Counted from the first letter of the stretch, positions 15,235-24,453 are shown. The stretch is DNA of 38,543 bases from RGIG250 sp964540025 (GCA_964540025.1 CAZIKQ010000013.1:1-38543), one strand, 5' to 3'. Made by a program: numbers and translations. The notes: generated by a model from the letters alone, not told the origin.

Positions 15235-15538
15235 CGGGGGCCCGCCGAAAATTGCCGGGCGTTTCCCCGGTTGGCGTTCAATGGCTCGCCGTTATAATAT
15301 TTGCATGAGAATTTGCCCGGAAATACATTTTTAAGGGAATTTTTTATCCACGCCGGTACTTGACGATAGATGAGTTTGACTGACTCATTTAATGCGTTCG
15401 AGCGAAACGATGGACGCATTAAGTGAAGGGTATGCAGACGGCCTTAGCGATTGCCGAGTCGCAAGACGACGGCAGAGCTTAGGGAGTCGCCCGGAAGGCG
15501 CAGTCAGAGGCTATGTACCGTTGCGGGGATAATTAAGG
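15235..15538 (+). promoter_or_regulatory. mutS upstream region with promoter-like boxes
   Basis: TTGGCG (15271-15276), a 16-base spacer and TATAAT (15293-15298) form a possible promoter. Its transcript would carry the hairpin array at 15370-15500. I see no coding frame here. Confidence 0.4.
15370..15500 (+). other. Array of four hairpins in the mutS leader (candidate structured RNA or repeat)
   Basis: Consecutive inverted repeats: ATGAGT/ACTCAT (15370-15388); TTAATGCGT/ACGCATTAA (15389-15422); a long hairpin from CCTTAGC to GCTTAGG (15442-15483) with inner stems TGCCG/CGGCA and GTC-GCAA-GAC capped by a GCAA tetraloop; and CGCC-CGGAA-GGCG (15488-15500). There is no T tract and no coding frame. 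The density of perfect pairing in about 130 bases is beyond chance, but I cannot name the element. It is either a structured 5' leader of mutS or a dispersed repeat. Confidence 0.5.
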
Positions 15539-15595
15539 ATGGAATCCCGGGGGAATGTATTTCTAGGTATTTGTATTAGGTACAATGGTGTTACA

Positions 15596-18265
15596 ATGCC
15601 GGAAAATATTGATACTACCGAACTCACGCCCATGATGTTCCAATATTTGGAGACGAAAAAAGAGTATCCAGAGGAAATAATTTTCTTCCGCCTGGGAGAT
15701 TTTTATGAGATGTTCTTTGAGGATGCAAAGCTGGTATCCCGGGAGCTGAGCCTTACTCTCACCAGCCGCCGGGGGGATAAGGATAAGACGCCCATGTGCG
15801 GTATTCCCTATCACGCGGCGGAGGGATATATCACAAAGCTGATAAATCTCGGTTACAAGGTCGCCATCGTGGAACAGATTGGGGATCCCAAGGCCAAAGG
15901 TCTTACGAAGCGGGAGGTTATCAAGGTGATCACCCCCGGCACGGTGCTGAACGAGTCGGCGTTGGGGGCGGCGGTAGGCACCCAGAATAACTATCTGGCC
16001 CTCATCTACGAAGGGGCGGCGGAAGAAGATAAAGGGGTCATTCTGGTGGCGGCGGACGCCAGCACCGGCGAATGCGCCTGCGGCAGTTTCCCCCCTGACG
16101 AAAAGGGCGGGGGAAGGGAGGCGCTTTTTGACGAGCTGTACCGGCTGTCCATGCCGGAGCTCATACTGTGCGGGGAAATTTCCTTTGAGGCGGAGCTCCT
16201 TTCCTTCCTGAAGCAGCGGCTCCCCCGAACGATCATTACCCGCCGCCAGCCCCTGAGCCGGGCGGCTTCGGAAACCCGGGTGGCGGAGCATTTTCCCGGG
16301 GAATGCCGTCCGGTGGAGGAGCGGCCGGTTATGGCCGTGGCGGCCCTTTTGGAGTATCTTCACGAAACCATCAGGACTGACCTTTCCCACATTAACCGGC
16401 TGACCCGGATGGATAATGAAGGGAAGCTGGTAGTGGATTCCTACAGCCTCCGGAACCTGGAGGTCACCAGAAATCTCCGGGACGGCGGCAAGCGGAACAC
16501 CCTGTTTGAGGTGCTGGACTTCACCGGTACCGCCATGGGGGCCCGCCGCCTGAAAAACTGGCTGGAGGAGCCCCTTTTGGAGAAGGAGGAGATTGAAGGC
16601 CGCCTTGACGCCGTAGAGGCGCTGTACGCTGATTTTCCCCGCCGTCAGGCCATCCGGGAAAAGCTAAAGGGGATATACGATTTTGAGCGGCTCCTTACCC
16701 GCATAGAGGTGGCGGCGGCAAACGCCCGGGATCTGGTGGCCATGAAGCTGTCCCTCCGGGCGCTGCCGGGGATCAAGGAGGAACTGGCCGCCCTGCCGGG
16801 CAGCGATCTGCTGGCCGGGGCCAACGGCGAGATAAATCTTTACGAGGAGCTGGCGGAGCTCATTGAACGGGGCATCGTGGACGAGCCGGGGATCTCCGTC
16901 CGGGAAGGGGGCATAATCAAGCCCGGCTACAATGAGGAGCTGGACGAGTACCGCCGCCTTTCCCATGACAGCAAGTCGATGCTGCAGGAGATCGAGGAGC
17001 GGGAGCGGCAGGCTACCGGTATCCGCACCCTGAAGATCGGTTATAACAAGGTCTTTGGCTATTATATTGAGATCCGCAACACCAGCCGGGAGCTGGTGCC
17101 GGAGGGTTATATCCGCAAGCAGACCCTGGTAAACGCGGAACGCTACATCACGGAGGAGCTGAAGGATTTTGAGACGAGGATTCTGGGAGCCCAGGAAAAA
17201 ATCGTCAATATCGAGTACAATCTCTTTTCGGAAATCCGGGAGGCGGTGCGGGGGAAGCTGACGGATATCCAGCGGACGGCAAGGGCGGTGGGGACGGTGG
17301 ACGCCCTGAATTCGCTGGCCATTGCGGCGGCGGAGTACAATTATGTCCGCCCCCGTCTGGCGGAGGACGGAGCTATAACCATCGTGGACGGGCGGCATCC
17401 GCTGGTGGAGCGGCTGCTGGAAAGGGAGCTGTTCGTCCCCAACGATGCGGCGCTGGATCATGTGAGCCGGGAGCTGGTGATCATCACCGGCCCCAATATG
17501 GCCGGTAAATCCACCTATATGCGGCAGGTAGCGATAATCACCCTTATGGCTCAGGCCGGGAGCTTTGTGCCGGCAAGGGAGGCAAAAATTTCCCCGGTGG
17601 ACAGGATATTTACCCGCATCGGGGCCAGCGACGACCTGGCCGGCGGCCAGAGCACCTTTATGGTGGAGATGAACGAGGTGGCCCACATCCTGAAGCACGC
17701 TACCGGCCGGAGCCTGATAATCCTCGATGAAATCGGCCGGGGGACCAGCACCTACGACGGTATGAGCATTGCCCGGGCGGTGATAGAGTACATCCGGGAC
17801 AGGATCCACGCCAAGACCCTTTTTGCCACCCATTACCACGAGCTGACGGAGCTGGGCGACAGGGGGGAAGGAAAAATCGTTAATGCCTGCGTAGCGGTGA
17901 AGGAACGGGGCAGCCGGGTGGATTTTCTCCGGCGGATCGTCAGCGGAGCCGCCGATAAATCCTACGGGATTCACGTTGCCCGGCTGGCGGGACTGCCGAA
18001 GCCGGTAACCAGCCGGGCGGAGAAAATCCTGGCGGAGCTGGAAAGCAGCGGGAAGAAGCCCGACTGTCAGAGCGGCGGCGGAGGAGCCCCGGCGGAAGGG
18101 GAGCTTGCCGGGACAAATGGGACAGCGGGGACAGCCGGCTATATGGGCTCCCTGTTTACCGACGCCCTGCGGGACGAGCTCCTGAAGCTGGACGTAATGA
18201 CCATGACGCCGCTGGAAGCCATGAACGCTCTGTACCGGCTTCAGGAGGAAGCAAGGAAGCAGTAG
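15596..18265 (+). CDS. mutS: DNA mismatch recognition protein
   Basis: An 889-residue cytoplasmic ATPase that detects mismatches and recruits MutL. The mismatch-binding Phe-x-Glu motif is F36-Y37-E38 in RLGDFYEMF. The clamp and lever domains follow (about residues 230-560). The ATPase has Walker A GPNMAGKST (from residue 632), the STFMVEMNE signature, Walker B LIILDEIGRGTST and ATHYHEL. The start is uncertain: the ATG at 15596 puts ten residues before the conserved TPMMFQYLETK but lacks a clear ribosome binding site; the ATG at 15539 has a weak GGGGA and would add 19 residues. mutL starts 47 bases downstream. A Gly/Ala-rich linker precedes the last helical segment, which may bind MutL or the clamp. 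Confidence 0.95.
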   Translation: MPENIDTTELTPMMFQYLETKKEYPEEIIFFRLGDFYEMFFEDAKLVSRELSLTLTSRRGDKDKTPMCGIPYHAAEGYITKLINLGYKVAIVEQIGDPKAKGLTKREVIKVITPGTVLNESALGAAVGTQNNYLALIYEGAAEEDKGVILVAADASTGECACGSFPPDEKGGGREALFDELYRLSMPELILCGEISFEAELLSFLKQRLPRTIITRRQPLSRAASETRVAEHFPGECRPVEERPVMAVAALLEYLHETIRTDLSHINRLTRMDNEGKLVVDSYSLRNLEVTRNLRDGGKRNTLFEVLDFTGTAMGARRLKNWLEEPLLEKEEIEGRLDAVEALYADFPRRQAIREKLKGIYDFERLLTRIEVAAANARDLVAMKLSLRALPGIKEELAALPGSDLLAGANGEINLYEELAELIERGIVDEPGISVREGGIIKPGYNEELDEYRRLSHDSKSMLQEIEERERQATGIRTLKIGYNKVFGYYIEIRNTSRELVPEGYIRKQTLVNAERYITEELKDFETRILGAQEKIVNIEYNLFSEIREAVRGKLTDIQRTARAVGTVDALNSLAIAAAEYNYVRPRLAEDGAITIVDGRHPLVERLLERELFVPNDAALDHVSRELVIITGPNMAGKSTYMRQVAIITLMAQAGSFVPAREAKISPVDRIFTRIGASDDLAGGQSTFMVEMNEVAHILKHATGRSLIILDEIGRGTSTYDGMSIARAVIEYIRDRIHAKTLFATHYHELTELGDRGEGKIVNACVAVKERGSRVDFLRRIVSGAADKSYGIHVARLAGLPKPVTSRAEKILAELESSGKKPDCQSGGGGAPAEGELAGTNGTAGTAGYMGSLFTDALRDELLKLDVMTMTPLEAMNALYRLQEEARKQ

Positions 18266-18312
18266 AACAGGCAGGAGGGCGGAAGACGGTACAGTATGGG
18301 AAGGCAAGGACC

Positions 18313-20304
18313 ATGAAACCAGACGCAGACGCAATATCTGTCCAGGTGCTGGACGAAACCACGATAAATAAAATCGCCGCTGGTGAGGTGGTGGAACGCC
18401 CCGCCTCCGTGGTGAAGGAGCTGGCGGAAAACGCCATCGACGCCGGGGCGGCCCGGATTGAAATCGAGACCATGGCCGGGGGAACCTCGTTTATCCGGGT
18501 AACCGACGACGGCTGGGGGATGTCCCCGGAAAACGCCCGGCTGGCCATAATGCGGCACGCCACCAGCAAAATAAGCTCCGTGGAGGATCTCCTCACCATT
18601 GGAACAATGGGCTTTCGGGGGGAGGCGCTGCCGACGATAGCCTCCGTCTCCCGATTTTCCCTGAAGACCCGGCGGCCTGACGACCAGCTGGGAACGGCCA
18701 TCGAGATAACCGGCGGCAAAGCTGCCGGTATATCCGAGACCGGCTGCGCTCCCGGCACCACCGTTAAGGTGGAGGATCTGTTTTTCAATACCCCCGCCAG
18801 GAAAAAGTTTTTGAAGACGCCCCATACGGAGGGGCAGAAGATAAGCGAGGCCATTACAAAGCTGGCCCTGGCCAATCCCGGCATCGCCTTTAAGTACATC
18901 AGCAACAACCGGCCGGTGATCGCCACCCCCGGCAGCGGGGATCGGAGAGAGACAATCCGGGCCCTTTACGGCCAGCAGGCGGCGGAGTCCTTGCTGCCCC
19001 TGAATTTTTCCGATGCGGACGTGACTATCGGCGGCTATGTGTCGAAGCCCTCAATGCTTAGGAGCAGCCGGGGCTGGCAGACGTTTTTTGTCAATGGGAG
19101 GATCATCTCCAGCAAGGCTTTGGCCAAGGCGTTGGACAATGCTTACCGCTCCCTGATCCCCAACAGCGGTTATCCGCTGGCGGTGCTGGATATCCGGGTG
19201 AATCCCCGGTCGGTGGACGTAAACGTTCATCCCCAAAAGGCAGAAGTGAAATTTGAGGATGAGGGAAGGCTTTTTCGGGCCGTGTATAAAGCCATCGTGG
19301 ATGCCATCCGCCCGGCGGGGCAGAATCTTAATCAGGTGGCGGCCAGCGTGGAGCACGTGGAGCGGCGTTACGTTACCGGCGGGGCGGGGCACCGGCCGGG
19401 GACAGTTCCTTCGGCGGGCGGAGGATTGTTTGGGGCCGGTCAGGCCGGGCCGGGAGGATTTACCTTCGGCCCGGAGAAGACTACCGTCACGGAGGAGGAC
19501 CTGGACAGCTTCCGGCAGGCCCGGGAGACGGTTCAGGGAGGAAACGGCCAGGTTCATCTCTCTGATGAATACCGGCGGAAGCTGGCGGGGGAAACCGCCG
19601 GGACTGAAATTGAAATGGCGGGGGAGGAGGATGGCAGTCCTCTGACCGGTGAGTCCTTTGCGGGGGGCCGCCCTATTGCCGCCGAGTCGGGAGAAAATCG
19701 GCCTTTGCTGCCGGGCAGTGACCCCCTCGCCGGGGACAGAGTGCCGGAGGCCCTGGGGCAGATCGCCCGCTGTTATATAGTAGCCAGAGATGATACGGGG
19801 CTCTTTATCGTGGACCAGCACGCCGCCCATGAGCGGATCCTTTACGACCGGCTGTGCGCCATGAGCGACAACGTCCCCTCCCAGGGGCTGGTGCTTCACC
19901 AGATCCTTGATTTTCCGCCGGTGGAGAGTCAGCTGATAGCCCGGGAGCAGGAGCTGTTAAATCAATTTGGCTATTATCTTGAGCCCTGCGGGGAGTACCA
20001 GTTCCGCCTGACGGCCGTTCCGGCGGATATTACCGTCAGTGAGGCGGTAGATACGATCCGCCAGATCCTGATGAGCGTTACCGAGGAGAAGAATGTCACC
20101 GCCGCCAATCTTCGTCACCATTGTCTGGCAACCACCGCCTGCCATAGCGCCATCCGGCAGGGAGACGAGCTGACGGTGAGGCAGATGCAGCTGCTCATCG
20201 AGGAGCTGGCCAGGACGAACCGGCCCTATACCTGCCCCCATGGCCGGCCTACGATCCTCCGCTTTGACCGGAACGCCCTGGCCCTTATGTTCAAACGGAC
20301 GTGA
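18313..20304 (+). CDS. mutL: DNA mismatch repair endonuclease
   Basis: A 663-residue GHKL ATPase and probable nicking endonuclease. The N-terminal ATPase motifs are EVVERPASVVKELAENAIDAGA (given in parts: the Glu in KELAEN, then NAIDAGA), DDGWGM and GTMGFRGEAL. A long low-complexity linker (about residues 345-470) separates it from the dimerisation domain. The C-terminal part carries the endonuclease motif as DQHAAHERILYD from residue 501; the final acidic position is Asp rather than the usual Glu. The ACHSAIRQGD and CPHGRPT metal-site motifs are also present, so nicking activity is expected, as in bacteria without MutH. AAGGA precedes the ATG. It is co-oriented with mutS and probably in one operon. 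Confidence 0.95.
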   Translation: MKPDADAISVQVLDETTINKIAAGEVVERPASVVKELAENAIDAGAARIEIETMAGGTSFIRVTDDGWGMSPENARLAIMRHATSKISSVEDLLTIGTMGFRGEALPTIASVSRFSLKTRRPDDQLGTAIEITGGKAAGISETGCAPGTTVKVEDLFFNTPARKKFLKTPHTEGQKISEAITKLALANPGIAFKYISNNRPVIATPGSGDRRETIRALYGQQAAESLLPLNFSDADVTIGGYVSKPSMLRSSRGWQTFFVNGRIISSKALAKALDNAYRSLIPNSGYPLAVLDIRVNPRSVDVNVHPQKAEVKFEDEGRLFRAVYKAIVDAIRPAGQNLNQVAASVEHVERRYVTGGAGHRPGTVPSAGGGLFGAGQAGPGGFTFGPEKTTVTEEDLDSFRQARETVQGGNGQVHLSDEYRRKLAGETAGTEIEMAGEEDGSPLTGESFAGGRPIAAESGENRPLLPGSDPLAGDRVPEALGQIARCYIVARDDTGLFIVDQHAAHERILYDRLCAMSDNVPSQGLVLHQILDFPPVESQLIAREQELLNQFGYYLEPCGEYQFRLTAVPADITVSEAVDTIRQILMSVTEEKNVTAANLRHHCLATTACHSAIRQGDELTVRQMQLLIEELARTNRPYTCPHGRPTILRFDRNALALMFKRT

Positions 20305-20337
20305 GAATAATCTGATAAGAAGCCGAGAAAGAATTTT

Positions 20338-21138
20338 ATGGACGCATTTCCGGTTATAATAACTACCGGGCGCAAGCCCACCGCCGCTGACCATGCCCGG
20401 GCAGACCTCGGGGCAAAGATCCTCGGGGGGCGGGTGGTTCCCCGCCGCAATGATTCCATTGCCGGCCTTTTGAAAAGGTACGGGGCATCGGTAATTTTGG
20501 TAGCCAGGGACGATACGCTGGTTTTAGAGGAGGCTGATGACAGGCTCTTCTTTCATCCCAGCCTGGCCCACGTAAGGCTGAAAAACATTCGGCTCCACGG
20601 GGCGGCCGACCACCTTATAGAGGCTCTGGACCTCCGGCCGGGTCAATCGGTACTGGACTGTACCCTGGGTCTGGGGGCAGACGCTATCGTGGAAAGCTAT
20701 GCCGTCGGAGCGGGCGGTCAGGTAACGGCCCTGGAGAAAAGCCCGCTGATCGCTCTGGTCATAAGCTATGGACTGGCCCATTACAAGGGGGAAAATAACG
20801 CTGATATCCTGGCCGCCCTGCGGCGGATAAAGGTTATCAACGACGATTACCGGTCTTACCTGAAGGAGCTGCCGGATAAATCCTTTGACATGGTGTACTT
20901 TGATCCCATGTTCCGCTGTCCTATGGAGAAATCCGCGGCTCTTTCTCCCCTGCGGCAGCTGGCGGAAGGGAGACCGCTTGACGAGGATTCGGTTAAGGAA
21001 GCCTGCCGAGTGGCCAGAAGGCGGGTGGTAATGAAGGAAGCCTGGTACAGCCGGGAGTTTTCCCGGCTGGGCTTCGCGGAGTTTTCCGGGGGCAAATGGT
21101 CGAAGGTAAGATATGGCATCATCCGGACAGGCAAATAA
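20338..21138 (+). CDS. Class I SAM-dependent methyltransferase, RsmJ-like
   Basis: A 266-residue protein with a Rossmann methyltransferase core. Motif I is LDCTLGLGADAIV (about residues 104-116), an acidic position in ALEKSP follows, and the catalytic-region motif is MVYFDPMFRCP. DPMF is characteristic of RsmJ-like rRNA guanine N2-methyltransferases. The first 95 residues are a separate N-terminal domain with TTGRKPT and VARDD segments. It lies 33 bases after mutL and ends at a strong terminator, so it is the last gene of the miaB-mutS-mutL group. The RNA substrate is not shown by the sequence; rRNA is the likely choice from the resemblance. Confidence 0.75.
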   Translation: MDAFPVIITTGRKPTAADHARADLGAKILGGRVVPRRNDSIAGLLKRYGASVILVARDDTLVLEEADDRLFFHPSLAHVRLKNIRLHGAADHLIEALDLRPGQSVLDCTLGLGADAIVESYAVGAGGQVTALEKSPLIALVISYGLAHYKGENNADILAALRRIKVINDDYRSYLKELPDKSFDMVYFDPMFRCPMEKSAALSPLRQLAEGRPLDEDSVKEACRVARRRVVMKEAWYSREFSRLGFAEFSGGKWSKVRYGIIRTGK

Positions 21139-21184
21139 AAGACAGCCGGTGAACGGGAGGACCCCGCTGCCGGCTGTCTTTTTA
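21137..21184. terminator. Bidirectional terminator between the methyltransferase and DUF1858 genes
   Basis: The stem AAAAGACAGCCGG (21137-21149) pairs with CCGGCTGTCTTTT (21170-21182). T-rich tracts on both strands serve the two convergent genes. Confidence 0.8.
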
Positions 21185-21206
21185 TTTGTTTTTTTGAAGC
21201 TTTGTT

Positions 21207-21440
21207 TTACGCCTGTTTTGCCTCGGCTCGGGCGGCCTCCGCTTCATCTACCGCCGCGTTGAGAGAGGCCATGAGCAGGTCGATGTCGAGGCCGTGGCCA
21301 GCGGCTCCCTGCTCGATGTTTTCAAAATGAGCGGCAGCGCAGCCGAGGCAGCCCATGCCGCTGTTCATGAAAGCCTCGATGGTTTCCGGGTACTTTTGCA
21401 CGACCTCCAGGATGCCCATATCTTTAGTGATTTTTGCCAT
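21207..21440 (-). CDS. DUF1858 domain protein (CxxC redox-type)
   Basis: A 77-residue single-domain DUF1858 protein. The N-terminus MAKITKDMGILEVVQKYPE forms the typical helical start, then the CLGC pair (C31, C34) leads into AAAHFENIEQGAAGHG, the family signature. The two cysteines suggest redox or metal chemistry; such domains are often linked with hybrid-cluster or other anaerobic redox proteins. AGGAGG precedes the ATG. A TATAAT about 50 bases upstream on the minus strand may be its -10 box. It is a single-gene unit between two terminators. Partner proteins are not apparent here. Confidence 0.88.
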   Translation of the reverse strand: MAKITKDMGILEVVQKYPETIEAFMNSGMGCLGCAAAHFENIEQGAAGHGLDIDLLMASLNAAVDEAEAARAEAKQA

Positions 21441-21530
21441 TTTAGATTCCTCCTTTGGGAAGCTTACAGGATAACTCGGAGGAGATTATATCATATACGA
21501 TGGAAGAAGGAAAGATGATTTACGTTACAG

Positions 21531-21568
21531 AAAAAGACTGTGAAAAACTGTTGACGCTTTTCACAGTC
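21531..21568 (-). terminator. Terminator of the carboxyltransferase gene
   Basis: On the minus strand GACTGTGAAAA and TTTTCACAGTC form an 11-bp stem (21568-21558 and 21546-21536), followed by five T. Confidence 0.75.
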
Positions 21569-21595
21569 CGGTAATTTTGCCCGCGGCAAAGGGAA

Positions 21596-23065
21596 TCATT
21601 TGTCCAGGGCCTTATGAAGCTCGGCCTTCAAAGCGTTGGCATCCTCGATGGCGAGGAGCTGTCCCAGGAGAGCCTTTGCCTTGTTGGCGGTGATGTAGCG
21701 GAGATTCTTGTGGAAGAATTCGGCCGCCACCTGGGGGAAGAGGGCGTAGGAGAGGATGTCCTCCTCCGGCGGGTTCATATAGCCCTGCTGCTCAAGCTCG
21801 GCCTTGAACTGGGCCATTGTCTTGGCCTTGGCGTCGTCAGCCCGCATATCGGTGATGATGTCCTCCTCGGCAATGTGCATGGTGTTGATGAGGAAATCCT
21901 TGTCGATGGGCTTCGGAGTCTTGCCGAACTTGCCCCGGGCCAGGTCCTTTACTTCGTTGGGCACCATCTTGTAGCGCGCTCCCAGCATGACGTTGAACGT
22001 AGCCTGGGTGCCCACGATCTGGCTGGAGGGCGTGACGAGGGGCGGATAGCCCAGGTCGGCCCGAACCCGGGGCATTTCGTCCAGCAGATCCTGATACTTG
22101 TCCTCCATCCCCTGTTCCTTCAGCTGGTTCACCATGTTGCTGAGCATTCCGCCCGGAATCTGGAAATCCAGGACGTTGGGGTTCACGTCGAAATATCCCT
22201 TGAGGCCGAACTCCTTGATGAGCTCCCCCTTTACCTTCAGGAAGTGCTGGGAAATGGGATTGAGGGCCTTGCGGTCGAGACCGGTGTCGTAGGGGGTGCC
22301 CACGAGGGTTTCGATCATCGTCTCGGTGCAGGGCTGGCTGGTATCGCAGGCAAAGGGAGCGAGGGCGCAGTCGATGATGTCTACCCCGGCCTCGATAGCT
22401 TTCAGGTAGGTCATGGAGCCGAAGCCGGAGGTATAGTGGGTGTGAAGCTCGATGGGGACCTTTACGGCCTTCTTCAGCTTTTTGACCAGATCCTCGGCCA
22501 CGTAGGGCTTCAGGAGACCGGACATATCCTTGATGCAGACGGAGTGAACGCCCATCTTTTCCAGCTGCTTTGCCAGCTCCACGAAGGTGTCGTTGGTGTG
22601 GAAGGGGCTGATGGTGTAGACGAGGCAGCCCTGGACATGGGGCTTTTCCTTGCACTTCAGGGCCTCGTCGATGGAGGTCTGGAGGTTGTCAATGTCGTTT
22701 AAGGCATCGAAGATGCGGAATACCTTGACGCCGTGCTCGGAGGCTTTGCGGACAAAGGCCCGGACCACGTCGTCGTTGTAGTGGTTGTAGCCCAGGAGAT
22801 TCTGGCCCCGGAGAAGCATCTGGATGGGGGTTTTTTTCAGGTGGGCCCGCAGGGTGTCAAGACGCTCCCAGGGATCCTCGTTCAGGAAGCGGAGACAGCT
22901 GTCGAAGGTAGCGCCGCCCCACGCTTCAAGGGCATTATAGCCTACGGCGTCAAGAGCGTCCAGCTGGGGGATCATCTGCTCGATGCGCATCCGGGTGGCG
23001 CACAGGGACTGGTGCGCGTCCCGGAGGATCGTTTCGGTAATTTTCACAGGTTTCTTGGCTGTCAT
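21596..23065 (-). CDS. Biotin-dependent carboxyltransferase subunit (pyruvate carboxylase B / oxaloacetate decarboxylase alpha / transcarboxylase 5S type)
   Basis: A 489-residue TIM-barrel carboxyltransferase. It opens with ITETILRDAHQSLCATRMR (metal and substrate region), then EAWGGATFD, LRGQNLLGYNHY, FRIFDALND, CIKDMSG and IELHTHYTSG with the metal-binding HTH pair. The C-terminal PYC/OADA helical domain follows. There is no biotin-attachment domain: the protein ends without an MKM lysine, so biotin must sit on a separate carrier. Oxaloacetate/pyruvate carboxyl exchange is therefore the likely reaction, but which complex it serves cannot be decided here. The start is the ATG at 23065, after GGAGAGAGG; the frame is open 138 bases further but that part overlaps the promoter. 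Confidence 0.9.
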   Translation of the reverse strand: MTAKKPVKITETILRDAHQSLCATRMRIEQMIPQLDALDAVGYNALEAWGGATFDSCLRFLNEDPWERLDTLRAHLKKTPIQMLLRGQNLLGYNHYNDDVVRAFVRKASEHGVKVFRIFDALNDIDNLQTSIDEALKCKEKPHVQGCLVYTISPFHTNDTFVELAKQLEKMGVHSVCIKDMSGLLKPYVAEDLVKKLKKAVKVPIELHTHYTSGFGSMTYLKAIEAGVDIIDCALAPFACDTSQPCTETMIETLVGTPYDTGLDRKALNPISQHFLKVKGELIKEFGLKGYFDVNPNVLDFQIPGGMLSNMVNQLKEQGMEDKYQDLLDEMPRVRADLGYPPLVTPSSQIVGTQATFNVMLGARYKMVPNEVKDLARGKFGKTPKPIDKDFLINTMHIAEEDIITDMRADDAKAKTMAQFKAELEQQGYMNPPEEDILSYALFPQVAAEFFHKNLRYITANKAKALLGQLLAIEDANALKAELHKALDK

Positions 23066-23132
23066 TATGATACCTCTCTCCAATATTTTGCCGCGGGAAT
23101 CCGGCGGCCGGTGAAATATGACTTTACCAATC

Positions 23133-23161
23133 AGTATATTGTCTGGAGTAGGGAATGTCAA
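23133..23161 (-). promoter_or_regulatory. Promoter of the carboxyltransferase gene
   Basis: On the minus strand TTGACA (23161-23156), 17-base spacer and TATACT (23138-23133), leaving a leader of about 60 bases. Confidence 0.8.
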
Positions 23162-23307
23162 CGAAATTTGAGATGAATACACGAAAACATGGCACAAAAT
23201 CATGTGGTTTTCCCCCGTAAATCAACCCAAAGCTGCGGGTTTGAATATTTATACATAGCTTATATGCAAACCTGCCGATTTTTCCCCCGGGATTTGGTTC
23301 TTTTTTG

Positions 23308-23336
23308 TTGCAGTAAATGTATAAATGGTGTAGAAT
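23308..23336 (+). promoter_or_regulatory. Promoter of the TRAP cassette
   Basis: TTGCAG (23308-23313), 17-base spacer and TAGAAT (23331-23336), about 60 bases before the TAXI gene. It is divergent from the carboxyltransferase promoter. Confidence 0.65.
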
Positions 23337-23398
23337 GGCAACAGCAGTTTATCGGTTTAGTCTAAAATCCCAGGACAAATTCAAGGAGGAGAGATTTA

Positions 23399-24424
23399 AT
23401 GAAGAAACTGTTTGCTATGCTCATGGCTCTCATGGTTTCCGCCGCTATGTTCACCGGCTGCGGCGGCGGGGACAAGAAAGCCGAGGCGCCCAAGGATCAG
23501 AAAGCGCAGACCCATAAGGTTGACCGCTCCAAGGAATTCATCACCGTGCTTACCGGTCCCACCAGCGGTATCTACTTCCCCATCGGCGGGGCGTTCTCCA
23601 AGGTGATCGGCGAGATGGGTTACAAGACCAGCGCCACCGCTACCGGCGCTACCGGCGAAAACATCAATGCCATCCTCACCGGCAAGGGTGAAATGGCCAT
23701 CGCCATGTCCGACTCCGTCATTCAGGCGGTTGAGGGCTTCGGCGCTTACGAAGGCAAGCCGAAGGCTACCGATCTCCGGGTCATGATGGGTCTGTGGCCG
23801 AATGTGGTTCAGATCGTTACCACTGCTGACAGCGGCATCAAGACCTTCCAGGACATCAAGGGCAAGCGAGTCGGCGTCGGCGCTCCCAACTCCGGCGTTG
23901 AGTTGAACGCCCGCATGATTTTCGAGGCCAATGGCATGAGCTATGCCGATGCAAAGGTGGACTACCTTTCCTATGGCGAGGCCATCGATCAGATGAAGAA
24001 CGGCCAGTGCGACGTGGCCTTCGTTACCTCCGGTCTGGGCAACGCTACCATCAAGGAGCTGGGCACCGCCAAGGAGGTCGTCTTCGTTCCGGTGGATGGC
24101 GAGGCCCTGAAGAACCTCACCAAAAAGTATCCCTTCTACATCGAGTGGAAGATCCCGAAGGAAACCTACGGCACCAAAGCTGACACTGTCACCGCCGCCG
24201 TTATGAACGTAATGCTCGTCTCCAAGAACCTCTCCGATGACGTGGTCTACGACCTGCTGGATGGTATTTACAGCCCGAAGGGCCTGGAGACCATCGGCGC
24301 TTCCCACGCCACGGCGAAGCGGGAGATCAAGCCGGATACCGCTCTCAGAGGCATCACCGGCACCAGCCTGAAGCTCCATCCGGGCGCTGAGAAGTACTAC
24401 AAGGACAAGGGCATCATCAAGTAA
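23399..24424 (+). CDS. TAXI-family TRAP transporter solute-binding lipoprotein
   Basis: A 341-residue extracytoplasmic binding protein. It has a lipoprotein signal (MKKLFAML start, lipobox FTGC with C21), then a Gly/Lys-rich linker. The body shows the TAXI pattern: VLTGPTSGIYFPIGGAFSK, SVIQAVEGFGAY, LWPNVVQIV, GKRVGVGAPNSGVELNAR and the C-terminal GASHATAKREI and LHPGAEKYY. AAGGAGGAGAG precedes the ATG. The DUF1850 gene and the fused permease follow, making a complete cassette for ion-gradient-driven uptake. TAXI systems take up organic acids such as dicarboxylates or glutamate; the substrate here is not known. Confidence 0.94.
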   Translation: MKKLFAMLMALMVSAAMFTGCGGGDKKAEAPKDQKAQTHKVDRSKEFITVLTGPTSGIYFPIGGAFSKVIGEMGYKTSATATGATGENINAILTGKGEMAIAMSDSVIQAVEGFGAYEGKPKATDLRVMMGLWPNVVQIVTTADSGIKTFQDIKGKRVGVGAPNSGVELNARMIFEANGMSYADAKVDYLSYGEAIDQMKNGQCDVAFVTSGLGNATIKELGTAKEVVFVPVDGEALKNLTKKYPFYIEWKIPKETYGTKADTVTAAVMNVMLVSKNLSDDVVYDLLDGIYSPKGLETIGASHATAKREIKPDTALRGITGTSLKLHPGAEKYYKDKGIIK

Positions 24425-24453
24425 TACCGGTCGATTCATGACTAAACCATAAA

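Noticed and set aside
16664..18334. 556-codon antisense frame over mutS
   Set aside because: No motif or ribosome binding site; mutS is certain.
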